Source of the DNA: JBDHXE01 sp035445085
GTDB taxonomy: Bacteria > Bacteroidota > Ignavibacteria > Kapaibacteriales > UBA2268
DNA: 11,078 bases
Assembly (NCBI GenBank): GCA_035445085.1
Contig: DAOMQA010000034.1
Span: 1-11,078, forward strand
Reading direction: 5' to 3'
Shown: positions 1 through 6,689 of the stretch, piece after piece
Layout of the letters: every line of letters begins with the position of its first letter
Numbering within the stretch: the stretch's first letter is position 1
Position numbers and translations under genes: made by a program
The notes under the pieces: model-generated
The model's input: only the letters and a program-made list of their open reading frames with translations
Told to the model about the DNA's origin: nothing
The model's database searches: none

Positions 1-38
1 CTATGACTTTTTTTCCACATCTTAATATTGCATTATAG

Positions 39-479
39 AACGCAACTTGGTATTATTCTAATAAAATACAGAAATTTAATTTAAAAGGTGATTTTGTTAG
101 AGAATTAACATTCGATTTTGCTAATTCCTTTAGGAAAGTTAATACTGGCTTGCCAATAAATGCTACAAAGGCAGAATGGACAAAATTTATTAGAAATTGC
201 AGTATGATAAGAAGTTTTAATTATGATGTGAAGAGTAATTATTTCCTTACAGTCATGAGAAACGACGAAATACCTGATAATGTTGAAGACCCAATGTCGC
301 CACTATGCAAAAGGAATTACTTTTTGAATATTTTCAACGATGAGGGCAAGCTATTGTCCAACGACATTCTCCTAAAAGAAGATTTCCCATTAATTATGTA
401 TTTTAACGATAAAACAATAGGTATATTACATACCACAGATAACCAATTACAGGTTACATGGTACAAAGTGAATTTATAA
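39..479 (+). pseudogene. 3' part of a six-bladed beta-propeller-like protein gene, apparently interrupted
   Basis: The frame is open from 39 to the TAA at 477-479. Upstream it meets an in-frame TAG at 36-38, and that same frame has an ATG at 3-5 at the window edge. The residues encoded by 51-128 (including KIQKFNLKGDFVREL) look like a propeller blade with a strand ending in a glycine turn. The C-terminal half (NIFNDEGKLLSNDILL, then two short strand-like segments) has the same character as the last blade of the six-bladed proteins common in Bacteroidota. The only usable start after the TAG is a TTG at 150, which would give 109 residues and cut through the apparent blade. I therefore read this as the remnant of a longer gene, either nonsense-mutated or truncated. 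A short functional gene starting at 150 cannot be excluded. The family is assigned by eye, and the first blades lie outside the window or are lost. Confidence 0.5.
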
Positions 480-496
480 ACATTATAGATTGAATT

Positions 497-1087
497 ATGA
501 AAATTACTATTATAGTTGTTGCTATTTTTATACTATCTATAGAATATTTATATCCTCAACAATCCGATTGCCTTCTAAATAAAGGCTATTGGACCCCTGA
601 TTTGGAATTATCGCCTCAAATGGCAATAGTTAAATATGATAATATAAACTACTCATTATTTTATAGATACCGTATTGGTGGTATGGAGAATAAACTTTCT
701 TTAGAATCAATTGAGTTTGAGGATACAATAAGAACCGATTTATCAAAGAATTTAAGAGAATTTATGAATAATCTTGTGATCGAATTAATAAACTCACAAG
801 CTATAAAATTCTCATGGAGTTATATTGAAGATGAAAATAAGAGTATGGACATCGAGCTTGTAAGAAAAGTCAATTGGAAGCATATAATTGGGCTTAAAAG
901 TAATAATTTGGTAAAACAAACCCTTATAGCTTGTCCGACAAATGTTTGCTTTTATTCATATATAGACATCAAGCAAAACAAGGAAGGTGCAACGCTTGGT
1001 TTCAAGGAATATGATATTGACCCAGAGCTGAGAAATGAGGAATTCAAAAATAGCTTAGATAGTAATTGTATATCAATCCTTAAATGA
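497..1087 (+). CDS. exported protein of unknown function
   Basis: This is a 196-residue protein that I do not recognise. Residues 1-20 form a hydrophobic export signal (MKITIIVVAIFILSIEYLYP), probably cleaved near residue 21 before QQSDC. The rest has alternating hydrophobic and charged strands, several Trp/Tyr residues and cysteines at 25, 145 and 151. No catalytic motif, sorting domain or second membrane segment is visible. The ATG at 497 lies 17 nt after the stop of the propeller-like fragment, so the two may once have been co-transcribed. There is no convincing Shine-Dalgarno sequence, which is usual in Bacteroidota. The reading frame and signal peptide are well supported; the function is unknown. 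Confidence 0.7.
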   Translation: MKITIIVVAIFILSIEYLYPQQSDCLLNKGYWTPDLELSPQMAIVKYDNINYSLFYRYRIGGMENKLSLESIEFEDTIRTDLSKNLREFMNNLVIELINSQAIKFSWSYIEDENKSMDIELVRKVNWKHIIGLKSNNLVKQTLIACPTNVCFYSYIDIKQNKEGATLGFKEYDIDPELRNEEFKNSLDSNCISILK

Positions 1088-1152
1088 TTAATTTTGACTA
1101 AATCATAATAATAGCTATCCATAGAACAATAATACTTTTTTTCCTTCTCTCA

Positions 1153-1184
1153 ATTGCTTTTAATTAATTAATTTGTTATTTTTG
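1153..1184 (+). promoter_or_regulatory. Bacteroidota-type sigma-A promoter for the receiver/CheC/kinase operon
   Basis: A TTG at 1154-1156 is followed, 20 nt later, by TATTTTTG at 1177-1184. This fits the Bacteroidota TTTG / TAnnTTTG consensus and its usual spacing. Transcription would start near 1190, giving a leader of about 30 nt before the GTG at 1220. It is the only good match in the 132-nt gap after the previous gene. The assignment is from consensus only. Confidence 0.45.
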
Positions 1185-1219
1185 ATATACTTGAATAATA
1201 GATAAAGAGATATATTATT

Positions 1220-1588
1220 GTGTATAGGATTTTAATAGTTGATGATTCACGGATTTCAAGGTTACAAATAAAAAAAATATTACCCATTGATAACGTTGTG
1301 GTAGCGGAGTGCGATTCTGGTAGCGAGGCAATTGAAAAGTTAAAAGATAATTACTATCATTTAATACTTTTAGATTTACTTATGCCAGAAATAGATGGAT
1401 TTTCAGTACTCAGGTTTATTAAAGATAATTGTATTTCTATTAAAATAATCGTGATTTCAGCAGATATACAAGATAGTACACGCAAAGAAGTGGAGCAACT
1501 CGGTGCTTTTGCTTTTCTTAATAAGCCACCAGATAAAAGCAAATTAAATGATTTAATTAAACAATTAATGGAAAGTGAAACAAATTGA
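1220..1588 (+). CDS. single-domain response regulator (CheY-like receiver)
   Basis: This 122-residue protein consists only of a phospho-receiver domain. The hallmark residues are present: the acidic pair D8-D9, the phospho-acceptor D52 in LLDLLMP, S80 at the switch Thr/Ser position (VISA) and K102 in NKPP. No DNA-binding or enzymatic output domain follows, so it must act by protein contact or as a relay intermediate, as CheY does. The start is GTG at 1220, directly before the first beta strand (YRILIVDD), with a weak AAAGAG upstream. Its TGA overlaps the TTG start of the next gene by 4 nt (1585-1588), indicating translational coupling to the CheC-like phosphatase. The likely phosphodonor is the kinase two genes downstream. 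Domain identity is certain; the downstream target is unknown. Confidence 0.93.
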   Translation: MYRILIVDDSRISRLQIKKILPIDNVVVAECDSGSEAIEKLKDNYYHLILLDLLMPEIDGFSVLRFIKDNCISIKIIVISADIQDSTRKEVEQLGAFAFLNKPPDKSKLNDLIKQLMESETN

Positions 1589-2202
1589 GTCTAATAACTG
1601 ACGAACATATAGATATAGTAAAAGAAATAGTAAATATAGGAGTAGGCAAGGCAGCAAATTTACTTAATCATTTAATTAACGAGAATATTAAGCTTAGCGT
1701 ACCAAATATATATTTTACTAATACCAATGAGTTGCCTAAGTTTTTGATGAAGTATCAAGATGTAAGTATTTCCGTGGTAAATTTAGGATTTAAAGGCGAA
1801 TTATCAGGATCATGTCAATTATTGTTTGCAACAGACGGAGCTAAATTATTAGTTTCAATATTTACTGACGAAGATATTACTGATGAGGATGAATTTAATG
1901 AAATTAGACAGCATACTTTGTCTGAAATTGGAAATATTGTTTTAAATTCACTAATCGGCACTATTTCAAATATTCTATCGCAAAAATTCTTATATAGGAC
2001 ACCAAAGTATATTGAGTGTTCGGTAGCTAACTTCTTGAGTGAGAATGATATTGTTGAAGTTCAAGATGTGATGCTTGCTACTACCCGCTTTATTATTCAA
2101 GAAGCAAATATTACGGGAGAGTTTTTATTAATCTTTGAAACTGGTTCGATGGATACTTTAATAGAAAAGATTGAATTAGTAAATCAGAAAGGTACTTTGT
2201 AA
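1585..2202 (+). CDS. CheC-type phosphatase acting on a phosphorylated receiver
   Basis: This 205-residue protein belongs to the CheC/CheX/FliY family, which dephosphorylates CheY-P. The family signature [D/S]x3Ex2Nx22P occurs twice. Site 1 is complete: D10, E14, N17 and P40. Site 2 has E114, N117 and P140 with the correct spacing, but H110 stands where D or S is expected. Two sites point to CheC rather than single-site CheX. The length fits CheC. The start is TTG at 1585, inside the stop of the receiver gene; no ATG occurs before residue 55. The stop lies 4 nt before the kinase start. No cheA, cheD, mcp or flagellar genes are visible in the window, so the natural substrate is the adjacent receiver. 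That pairing is inferred from gene order. Confidence 0.85.
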   Translation: MSLITDEHIDIVKEIVNIGVGKAANLLNHLINENIKLSVPNIYFTNTNELPKFLMKYQDVSISVVNLGFKGELSGSCQLLFATDGAKLLVSIFTDEDITDEDEFNEIRQHTLSEIGNIVLNSLIGTISNILSQKFLYRTPKYIECSVANFLSENDIVEVQDVMLATTRFIIQEANITGEFLLIFETGSMDTLIEKIELVNQKGTL

Positions 2203-2206
2203 TATA

Positions 2207-3361
2207 ATGCCTACAAGAAATAAAATAAGCCCTTTTAACTATATTGCAATTGGTATATGCGTAATCGACGCACATTACCAAATACAATGTTGGAATCATG
2301 CCTTAGAAGTGCTTACTGATATTAAAATGGAAGATGCCGTAGGACGCTACTTATATGATTTTTACCCAGACTTCCAAAAAACTATCAATAAAATGAGAAT
2401 TAGCGATGTAGTAAATGGTGGGGCGCCTTCGATATTTACTTCTTCGCTTAATAAATCCTTGTTTGCCCCTAAAAAAAGACTACAAAGTGTGTTCTATTAT
2501 GATATTTTAGCTTCGCATTTTCCTCTAGAAAATGATGAAAATGGAGCCTTGTTCTCTGTGATAGATAGGAGCAATTTGTATAGAAAGATTGTGGAATTTA
2601 AAAAGACTAAAGATCAAGCCTTAAAAGAAGTTGAATATAGAAAGACAGTTGAAAAAACACTTAAACATGAGAACGAATCGAAAGATAAGTTTATTTCTAT
2701 CATGGCTCATGACATAAGAAACCCGCTTGGGGTTATACAGGGCGTAAGTGATTTTTTAATTAAATCCTATGGAGACCTTGATAAGGAGGAAGTGCTAGAT
2801 TTTTTAGAAGGAATTAATAATTCTTCTAAAACTTTAAATGATTTAATTACAGATTTGCTTACTTGGGCACGCTCTCAAAGGAATAATATTGAGCTTAATC
2901 TTGCTGACAACAACTTATATGATTTAGTTAATGAAGATATTAGACTACTTGCCCAACCTGCCAAGAGCAAGTCAATTACAGTCCAAAATAATATAGCTAA
3001 AGATACAATTATTCCATTTGATAGAAATATGCTTTCAACCGTAATACGGAACTTAATTAGCAATGCAATTAAATTTACTTATAATGGGGGAAATATATTT
3101 ATAGAATGCCAAGAAAAGGGCAATTATTTTGAAGTATCTATAAAAGATGATGGTATAGGAATAAAGCCAGAGGACATGCAGAAGCTGTTTTTAATTGGAG
3201 AGTCCAAATCAACCAAAGGTACTAATAATGAAAGTGGCACTGGTTTGGGATTGATACTATGCAAGGAATTTATTAAGAACCATAAAGGTGAAATTTGGGT
3301 TGAGAGCGAATTAGGTAAAGGAAGTACTTTCAAATTTACAATTCCAATTTCTATTAGTTAG
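2207..3361 (+). CDS. soluble PAS-domain sensor histidine kinase
   Basis: This is a 384-residue kinase. An N-terminal PAS domain (about 10-125) is followed by a helical/coiled-coil linker (about 126-160). The HisKA dimerisation domain holds the phospho-acceptor H168 in MAHDIRNPLG. The HATPase_c domain has the N box at N286 (NLISNAIKFT), the G1 box DDGIGI at 314-319 and the G2 box GTGLGL at 344-349. No transmembrane segment or signal peptide is present, so the signal is sensed in the cytoplasm, presumably through PAS; no cofactor ligand can be identified. The ATG at 2207 comes 4 nt after the CheC stop. As third gene of the cassette it is the probable donor for D52 of the receiver encoded at 1220. 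All catalytic motifs are intact. Confidence 0.93.
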   Translation: MPTRNKISPFNYIAIGICVIDAHYQIQCWNHALEVLTDIKMEDAVGRYLYDFYPDFQKTINKMRISDVVNGGAPSIFTSSLNKSLFAPKKRLQSVFYYDILASHFPLENDENGALFSVIDRSNLYRKIVEFKKTKDQALKEVEYRKTVEKTLKHENESKDKFISIMAHDIRNPLGVIQGVSDFLIKSYGDLDKEEVLDFLEGINNSSKTLNDLITDLLTWARSQRNNIELNLADNNLYDLVNEDIRLLAQPAKSKSITVQNNIAKDTIIPFDRNMLSTVIRNLISNAIKFTYNGGNIFIECQEKGNYFEVSIKDDGIGIKPEDMQKLFLIGESKSTKGTNNESGTGLGLILCKEFIKNHKGEIWVESELGKGSTFKFTIPISIS

Positions 3362-3379
3362 ATTTTTTTTATATTTTTG
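3351..3379 (+). promoter_or_regulatory. possible promoter for the reductase/lipoprotein pair
   Basis: TATTTTTG at 3372-3379 matches the Bacteroidota -7 element TAnnTTTG and lies 32 nt before the ATG at 3411. The -33 position has no clear TTTG, so the call is weak. Read-through from the kinase operon is an alternative, because the gap is only 49 nt and holds no hairpin. Confidence 0.25.
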
Positions 3380-3410
3380 TAAAAAGGAATAAACTAAATA
3401 ATAACTGATT

Positions 3411-4211
3411 ATGAATATAAGTCCATATAATGCTACTGTAATAGGAAAGATTCTAATAACACCCGATTTGATGCTACTTCGTCTCAAGACCGATGAACCA
3501 AGGAATAAATTTATTGCAGGTCAATACACTACAATTGGTATATTAGCAAAAGAACAAAGATCCCCTAATTCTTTAATACCGTTAGAGAAATTAAATGACG
3601 ATGTGCTAATCAAAAGACCATATTCAATAGCTTCAGCTAATTATGATACACGTGAATTTGAATTTTATATTAGTCAAGTGAAAAGTGGGCAGCTTACGCC
3701 AAGATTGTTTAGCCTAACACATGGTAGAAGAATGTGGATAGATACGGAAATCTTAGGTATTTTTAATTTAAATCAAATCCCAGAAGGCTCTAATATAGTA
3801 ATGATCGCTACTGGTACAGGTTTAGCTCCTTTTATGAGTTTCTTAAGATCGCACTTAGCCGAGCATACAAATTCTAAACTTGCTATCCTGCATGGGGCAG
3901 CCTATCCTTGGGACTTAGGCTATTATTCAGAATTAAGACTTATTCAGAATTCTTTCAAAAATTTTTATTATTACCCTACCTTATTAAAAGCCGATAGCTC
4001 ATGGAATGGCTTGTCTGGATATATTGAAAAGCACTTAGAAAATAAAGTATTAGAAAATGAAGCTGGTATTGAAATTGACCCTAAAAAAACTCACTTCTTT
4101 CTTTGTGGCAACCCAAAAATGATTGAATCGGTTTCAAGTTTTTTACTTAATAGAAATTATACAAAGCACAGTGAGACTAATCCAGGTAGTTTACATATAG
4201 AGGAATATTAA
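3411..4211 (+). CDS. fpr: ferredoxin/flavodoxin-NADP+ reductase (Fpr type)
   Basis: This is a 266-residue FAD enzyme that moves electrons between NADPH and ferredoxin or flavodoxin in the cytoplasm. The FAD-binding beta-barrel spans about 5-120, with the flavin motif RPYSIAS at 69-75. The NADP-binding half spans about 125-260, with the pyrophosphate loop ATGTGLAPFMSFLR at 133-146, LHGA at 160-163 and LCGNP at 231-235. The C-terminus HIEEY ends in an aromatic residue, as expected for the short Fpr-type enzymes, where it stacks near the flavin. A stretch of about 20 residues (about 47-66) before the flavin motif is longer than in E. coli Fpr. The ATG at 3411 is unambiguous. A lipoprotein gene follows after 4 nt. 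The symbol marks family membership; the electron partner is not known. Confidence 0.88.
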   Translation: MNISPYNATVIGKILITPDLMLLRLKTDEPRNKFIAGQYTTIGILAKEQRSPNSLIPLEKLNDDVLIKRPYSIASANYDTREFEFYISQVKSGQLTPRLFSLTHGRRMWIDTEILGIFNLNQIPEGSNIVMIATGTGLAPFMSFLRSHLAEHTNSKLAILHGAAYPWDLGYYSELRLIQNSFKNFYYYPTLLKADSSWNGLSGYIEKHLENKVLENEAGIEIDPKKTHFFLCGNPKMIESVSSFLLNRNYTKHSETNPGSLHIEEY

Positions 4212-4215
4212 TAAA

Positions 4216-4857
4216 TTGCTATATAAGTTTATTAAATACTTGACTATATTTTTAGCTTTTACTCTTTTTTCTATATCGTTCAATTCTTGTATCATCGTAA
4301 AATATGATAATGACGAGGAGATTGAAGTAGAGCAAGAAATAGATATTTCCCCAAAGCCAATCTTAGAACTATCAAACAATATGATTCGCTCTGAGAAGGG
4401 AGACATGATCGCATTTTTACCAAAAGATTGGTTCTTAGTTGATGTAGAGGGTAAAATTTCTACTGATGTGATGTATATGGCGGTAAATAAAGAATATAAT
4501 TTAGGGCTTGTAGTAGCGAGTATACCTAAGGTTAATGAGTATAGTAAGAAAATTAACGATGAAGGGCTATATGCTTTAGCTTGGTATTCTTTTATGAAAA
4601 AAGAAAAGAAATCGGCTGGGAATATTAAGCAAATTGGTAAGTACCAACCTATAAAAATGGGCCCGCGTAAATTTGTTCAATATGAATATGTTGGCGGAAA
4701 TGCTGCCGCTGCAACTAAAACTATTGTTTTTGCTTCCACAATTGGCGAGTTTTACGAAATGACATTGATACCAATGGTAGTTGATAGTAATCCAATCCCA
4801 AAACAGCAAGAGATTAATGATATTTTTCAATCTATTTTAGCTGGTATTAAGTTTTAA
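4216..4857 (+). CDS. lipoprotein of unknown function
   Basis: This 213-residue protein starts with a hydrophobic signal (residues 3-22) ending in FNSC. C25 is the likely lipidated cysteine of a relaxed Bacteroidota-style lipobox, followed by an acidic tether (DNDEEIEVEQE). The body (about 55-213) has a strand-rich pattern beginning GDMIAFLPKDWFLVD and ending FQSILAGIKF. This is reminiscent of PsbP/Mog1-fold (DUF1795-like) lipoproteins, but the resemblance is by eye and weak. Translation starts at TTG 4216, 4 nt after the reductase stop, so the two genes are probably co-transcribed; no ATG precedes the signal peptide. A functional link to the reductase is not evident, since this protein should be outside the inner membrane. 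Its lipoprotein nature is likely; the function is unknown. Confidence 0.72.
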   Translation: MLYKFIKYLTIFLAFTLFSISFNSCIIVKYDNDEEIEVEQEIDISPKPILELSNNMIRSEKGDMIAFLPKDWFLVDVEGKISTDVMYMAVNKEYNLGLVVASIPKVNEYSKKINDEGLYALAWYSFMKKEKKSAGNIKQIGKYQPIKMGPRKFVQYEYVGGNAAAATKTIVFASTIGEFYEMTLIPMVVDSNPIPKQQEINDIFQSILAGIKF

Positions 4858-4888
4858 TTAAAAATAAATTACATTATTTTTAATTTTA
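4856..4888 (+). terminator. weak A/T-only hairpin after the lipoprotein gene
   Basis: AAAAATAA at 4861-4868 pairs with TTATTTTT at 4875-4882 across a 6-nt loop. AATT at 4856-4859 and 4883-4886 can extend the stem after one bulged A. It sits right at the stop codon and is followed by TT. With no G-C pair it is unstable, so termination here is only a possibility. Confidence 0.25.
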
Positions 4889-4960
4889 TATTAAACCTAT
4901 TTGTCTTTTTGATGTCTAATAACTAAATAAATTTTTTAATTATTTATTAGGGTTTAGAAA

Positions 4961-5254
4961 ATGAAAAGCTCAATAATAATCTCATTAGCAGCTGCTTCTA
5001 TGATATTTGCAGCTAGCCAAGTTTCAGCTAAGTCGCCAAATCTAAAAGCTGACAAAGCAAATGAACAACATTCAAGCAAAGTAGTTACACAATCTACTAA
5101 TCATATTGCTAAAGCAGAAAAAGTGACTAAAAGCAAAAAAGTAGAAGCTATTAAAAATGAAACTGATAAAGATGTTGCAAAAAAAGAAGCTAAAGCAGTG
5201 AAAAAGCACGTTAAAAAACATATGAAAAAAGAAAAAGCTGACAAAGCAAGCTAA
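4961..5254 (+). CDS. small exported lysine-rich protein
   Basis: This 97-residue protein has a textbook Sec signal peptide (residues 1-23) with an AxA-like site, VSA before K24. The mature part of 74 residues contains 22 lysines and many Ala, Glu and His residues, with a basic tail (KKHVKKHMKKEK at 81-92). It is expected to be disordered or helical and strongly cationic in the periplasm or outside. Its composition recalls acid-shock protein Asr of enterobacteria, but that is similarity of composition and not evidence of homology. The sequence KADKA occurs near both ends of the mature part (29-33 and 92-96), encoded by an exact 17-nt direct repeat. Two TAA stops follow in tandem, then a strong terminator 18 nt later, so this appears to be a single-gene unit. 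Possible roles are binding anions, cell wall or nucleic acid. Confidence 0.75.
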   Translation: MKSSIIISLAAASMIFAASQVSAKSPNLKADKANEQHSSKVVTQSTNHIAKAEKVTKSKKVEAIKNETDKDVAKKEAKAVKKHVKKHMKKEKADKAS

Positions 5255-5272
5255 TAAAAGAGCGGATATTTT

Positions 5273-5310
5273 ACAAAAAGAGGCTGACTTATGAGACAGC
5301 CTCTTTTTGT
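5273..5310 (+). terminator. strong intrinsic terminator with a perfect 14-bp stem
   Basis: ACAAAAAGAGGCTG at 5273-5286 pairs perfectly with CAGCCTCTTTTTGT at 5297-5310, leaving a 10-nt loop. The 3' arm contains a T5 run. It ends the lysine-rich protein gene. The A-run in the 5' arm makes it potentially active on both strands. Confidence 0.85.
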
Positions 5311-5421
5311 ATGTCAGCCTATAAGCAAAGATTAAACTATCTGAACATTCTTTCCGAGTTTACACTATTTTTCTATTTGAATTGTTAAATATACAGATAA
5401 AATAAAAATTCTATAATAGAA

Positions 5422-6006
5422 ATGGCAGCTGAAATTATATTTATAAAAGAAGGGTATGCAAGGAAAAAAAATGACGGCTGGGATGTAAATTCTGCGATAT
5501 GCCTAATAAAGAGCGACGGGAAGTATGTATTGTGCGACCCAGGTTGCAACCGTACTCTCTTAGAGCAATCATTAAAAGATAACAGTATTAATTATGATGA
5601 TATTGATATTGTGTTCTTAAGCCATAATCATATAGATCATATTTTGCTGTCTGGGCTTTTTGCTAAAGCAGAAATTTATAGTTACGAGAACTATATTTAT
5701 AAAAATGATAAACTGAGAGAACTGAAGCACAGCTATATTACAAATGATATTAAAAGAATCTACACACCAGGACATTGTTTAGAACACTACTCTTTAATAA
5801 TAAATACTGATATTGCAAGGTTTTGCTTTGCTGCTGATGTATTCTGGTTTGAAGATAACGAAGAAGCTATAATTGATGTTTTTAAAGAAGACCCTTTTGT
5901 AGAAAGTGCAGATATGCTCCAAAAATTAATCGCCTCAAGACAATATGTCGTAAATCATTCTGATGTAATTATCCCTGGGCACGGTAAAATTATAAAAAAT
6001 TATTAG
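5422..6006 (+). CDS. metallo-beta-lactamase-fold hydrolase (MBLAC1-like)
   Basis: This 194-residue cytoplasmic protein of the MBL superfamily has the metal-binding set complete: HNHIDH at 68-73 (H68, H70, D72, H73), H118 in TPGH, bridging D139 in AADV and H187 in IPGHG. GLF just after the HxHxDH motif, together with the short length without an extra domain, resembles MBLAC1-type proteins. Small hydrolases of the glyoxalase-II type remain possible. The substrate cannot be told from sequence. The ATG at 5422 is the natural start, placed before the first beta strand (EIIFIKEG) and after a 111-nt gap from the terminator. There is no signal peptide. It is followed by a separate exported-protein unit after about 95 nt. 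The fold and an intact active site are certain. Confidence 0.87.
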   Translation: MAAEIIFIKEGYARKKNDGWDVNSAICLIKSDGKYVLCDPGCNRTLLEQSLKDNSINYDDIDIVFLSHNHIDHILLSGLFAKAEIYSYENYIYKNDKLRELKHSYITNDIKRIYTPGHCLEHYSLIINTDIARFCFAADVFWFEDNEEAIIDVFKEDPFVESADMLQKLIASRQYVVNHSDVIIPGHGKIIKNY

Positions 6007-6044
6007 ATAAAATTGTAAAAAAATATACAATAATTAAGTAAGTC

Positions 6045-6065
6045 GTTCATCAACACAATATGAAC
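6045..6065. repeat. short inverted repeat upstream of the carboxypeptidase gene
   Basis: GTTCAT at 6045-6050 and ATGAAC at 6060-6065 form a 6-bp inverted repeat with a 9-nt spacer, 36 nt before the TTG start. The geometry would suit an operator half-site pair, but six bases can occur by chance in DNA of this composition. Confidence 0.2.
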
Positions 6066-6090
6066 TTTTAAATGTGAGTGCAAATATTTG

Positions 6091-6095
6091 GGAGG
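6091..6095 (+). promoter_or_regulatory. ribosome binding site GGAGG that fixes the start at 6101
   Basis: A full GGAGG stands 5 nt before an in-frame TTG at 6101. Strong Shine-Dalgarno sequences are rare in this window. This one makes TTG 6101 the better start than GTG 6074, which has no such site and would put nine extra residues in front of a normal signal peptide. Confidence 0.7.
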
Positions 6096-6100
6096 TTTTT

Positions 6101-6685
6101 TTGAAAGCATTATTTGTTCTATGCTTAGCAACTATGATGAATGTAAGCATAATAACTCATTCTGACATGTCGTTCAAAACGGCAATAGAAGGGAGTAAAG
6201 CTCCGCAAGAAGTTTTGGATTCAATGGTATTACTAAACGTTGAATATTACAACTTTGAAAATCAGCTATGTAAAGGGCAAATAGTAGTAAATAAAGTTTT
6301 ACAGCAAGATGTGGAAGATGCCTTTAAATTAATTAAGAAAATCAAATTCCCTATTGAGAAAGTTATTCCTATCGTTAAGTATAATTGGAGCGATGATGCA
6401 TCGATGGAAGATAATAACACTTCTGCTTTCAATTATAGGTTTGTTGCCAATACAACACGCTTATCAAATCATTCATGGGGTAGAGCTATCGATTTTAACC
6501 CATTCCAAAATCCTGCAATATATAAAGATGGTAGTATTTCGCCAAAGAATGCAAAATATAACACTAACACAAGAGGTACCTTGGGGGGAGACCACGAAAT
6601 AGTAAAATTTTTTAAATCACGTGGTTGGAATTGGGGCGGAGACTGGAAAAGCTTAAAAGATTATCAACATTTTGATAAAAACTAA
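6101..6685 (+). CDS. exported M15-family D-alanyl-D-alanine carboxypeptidase-like protein
   Basis: This is a 194-residue protein counted from TTG 6101; the GTG at 6074 would add nine residues. It begins with a signal peptide (MKALFVLCLATMMNVSIITH). The C-terminal half is a zinc peptidase of the M15/VanY-CwlK type (PF13539-like). H124 and D131 lie in the motif NHSWGRAIDFNP, H190 in DYQHF, and D187 is the likely general base. The insert around GTLGGDHEIVKFFKSRGWNWGGDW is typical of the subgroup. Family members trim the terminal D-Ala of peptidoglycan stem peptides or cleave wall crosslinks, here presumably in the periplasm. The domain looks intact. The next gene, a periplasmic binding protein, begins 4 nt after the stop, so the two are probably co-transcribed. 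Confidence 0.85.
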   Translation: MKALFVLCLATMMNVSIITHSDMSFKTAIEGSKAPQEVLDSMVLLNVEYYNFENQLCKGQIVVNKVLQQDVEDAFKLIKKIKFPIEKVIPIVKYNWSDDASMEDNNTSAFNYRFVANTTRLSNHSWGRAIDFNPFQNPAIYKDGSISPKNAKYNTNTRGTLGGDHEIVKFFKSRGWNWGGDWKSLKDYQHFDKN

Positions 6686-6689
6686 TCTA

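Noticed and set aside
36..38. TAG read as an amino acid (recoding) in the propeller-like gene
   Set aside because: TAG is the ordinary stop of the kinase gene and the MBL gene in this window.
1084..1106. ATGATT/AATCAT inverted repeat after the exported-protein gene as a terminator
   Set aside because: Six A/T-rich pairs around an 11-nt loop with no T-run.
6012..6031. ATTGTA/TACAAT inverted repeat as terminator of the MBL gene
   Set aside because: Only six pairs with a single G-C pair and an 8-nt loop; too weak.
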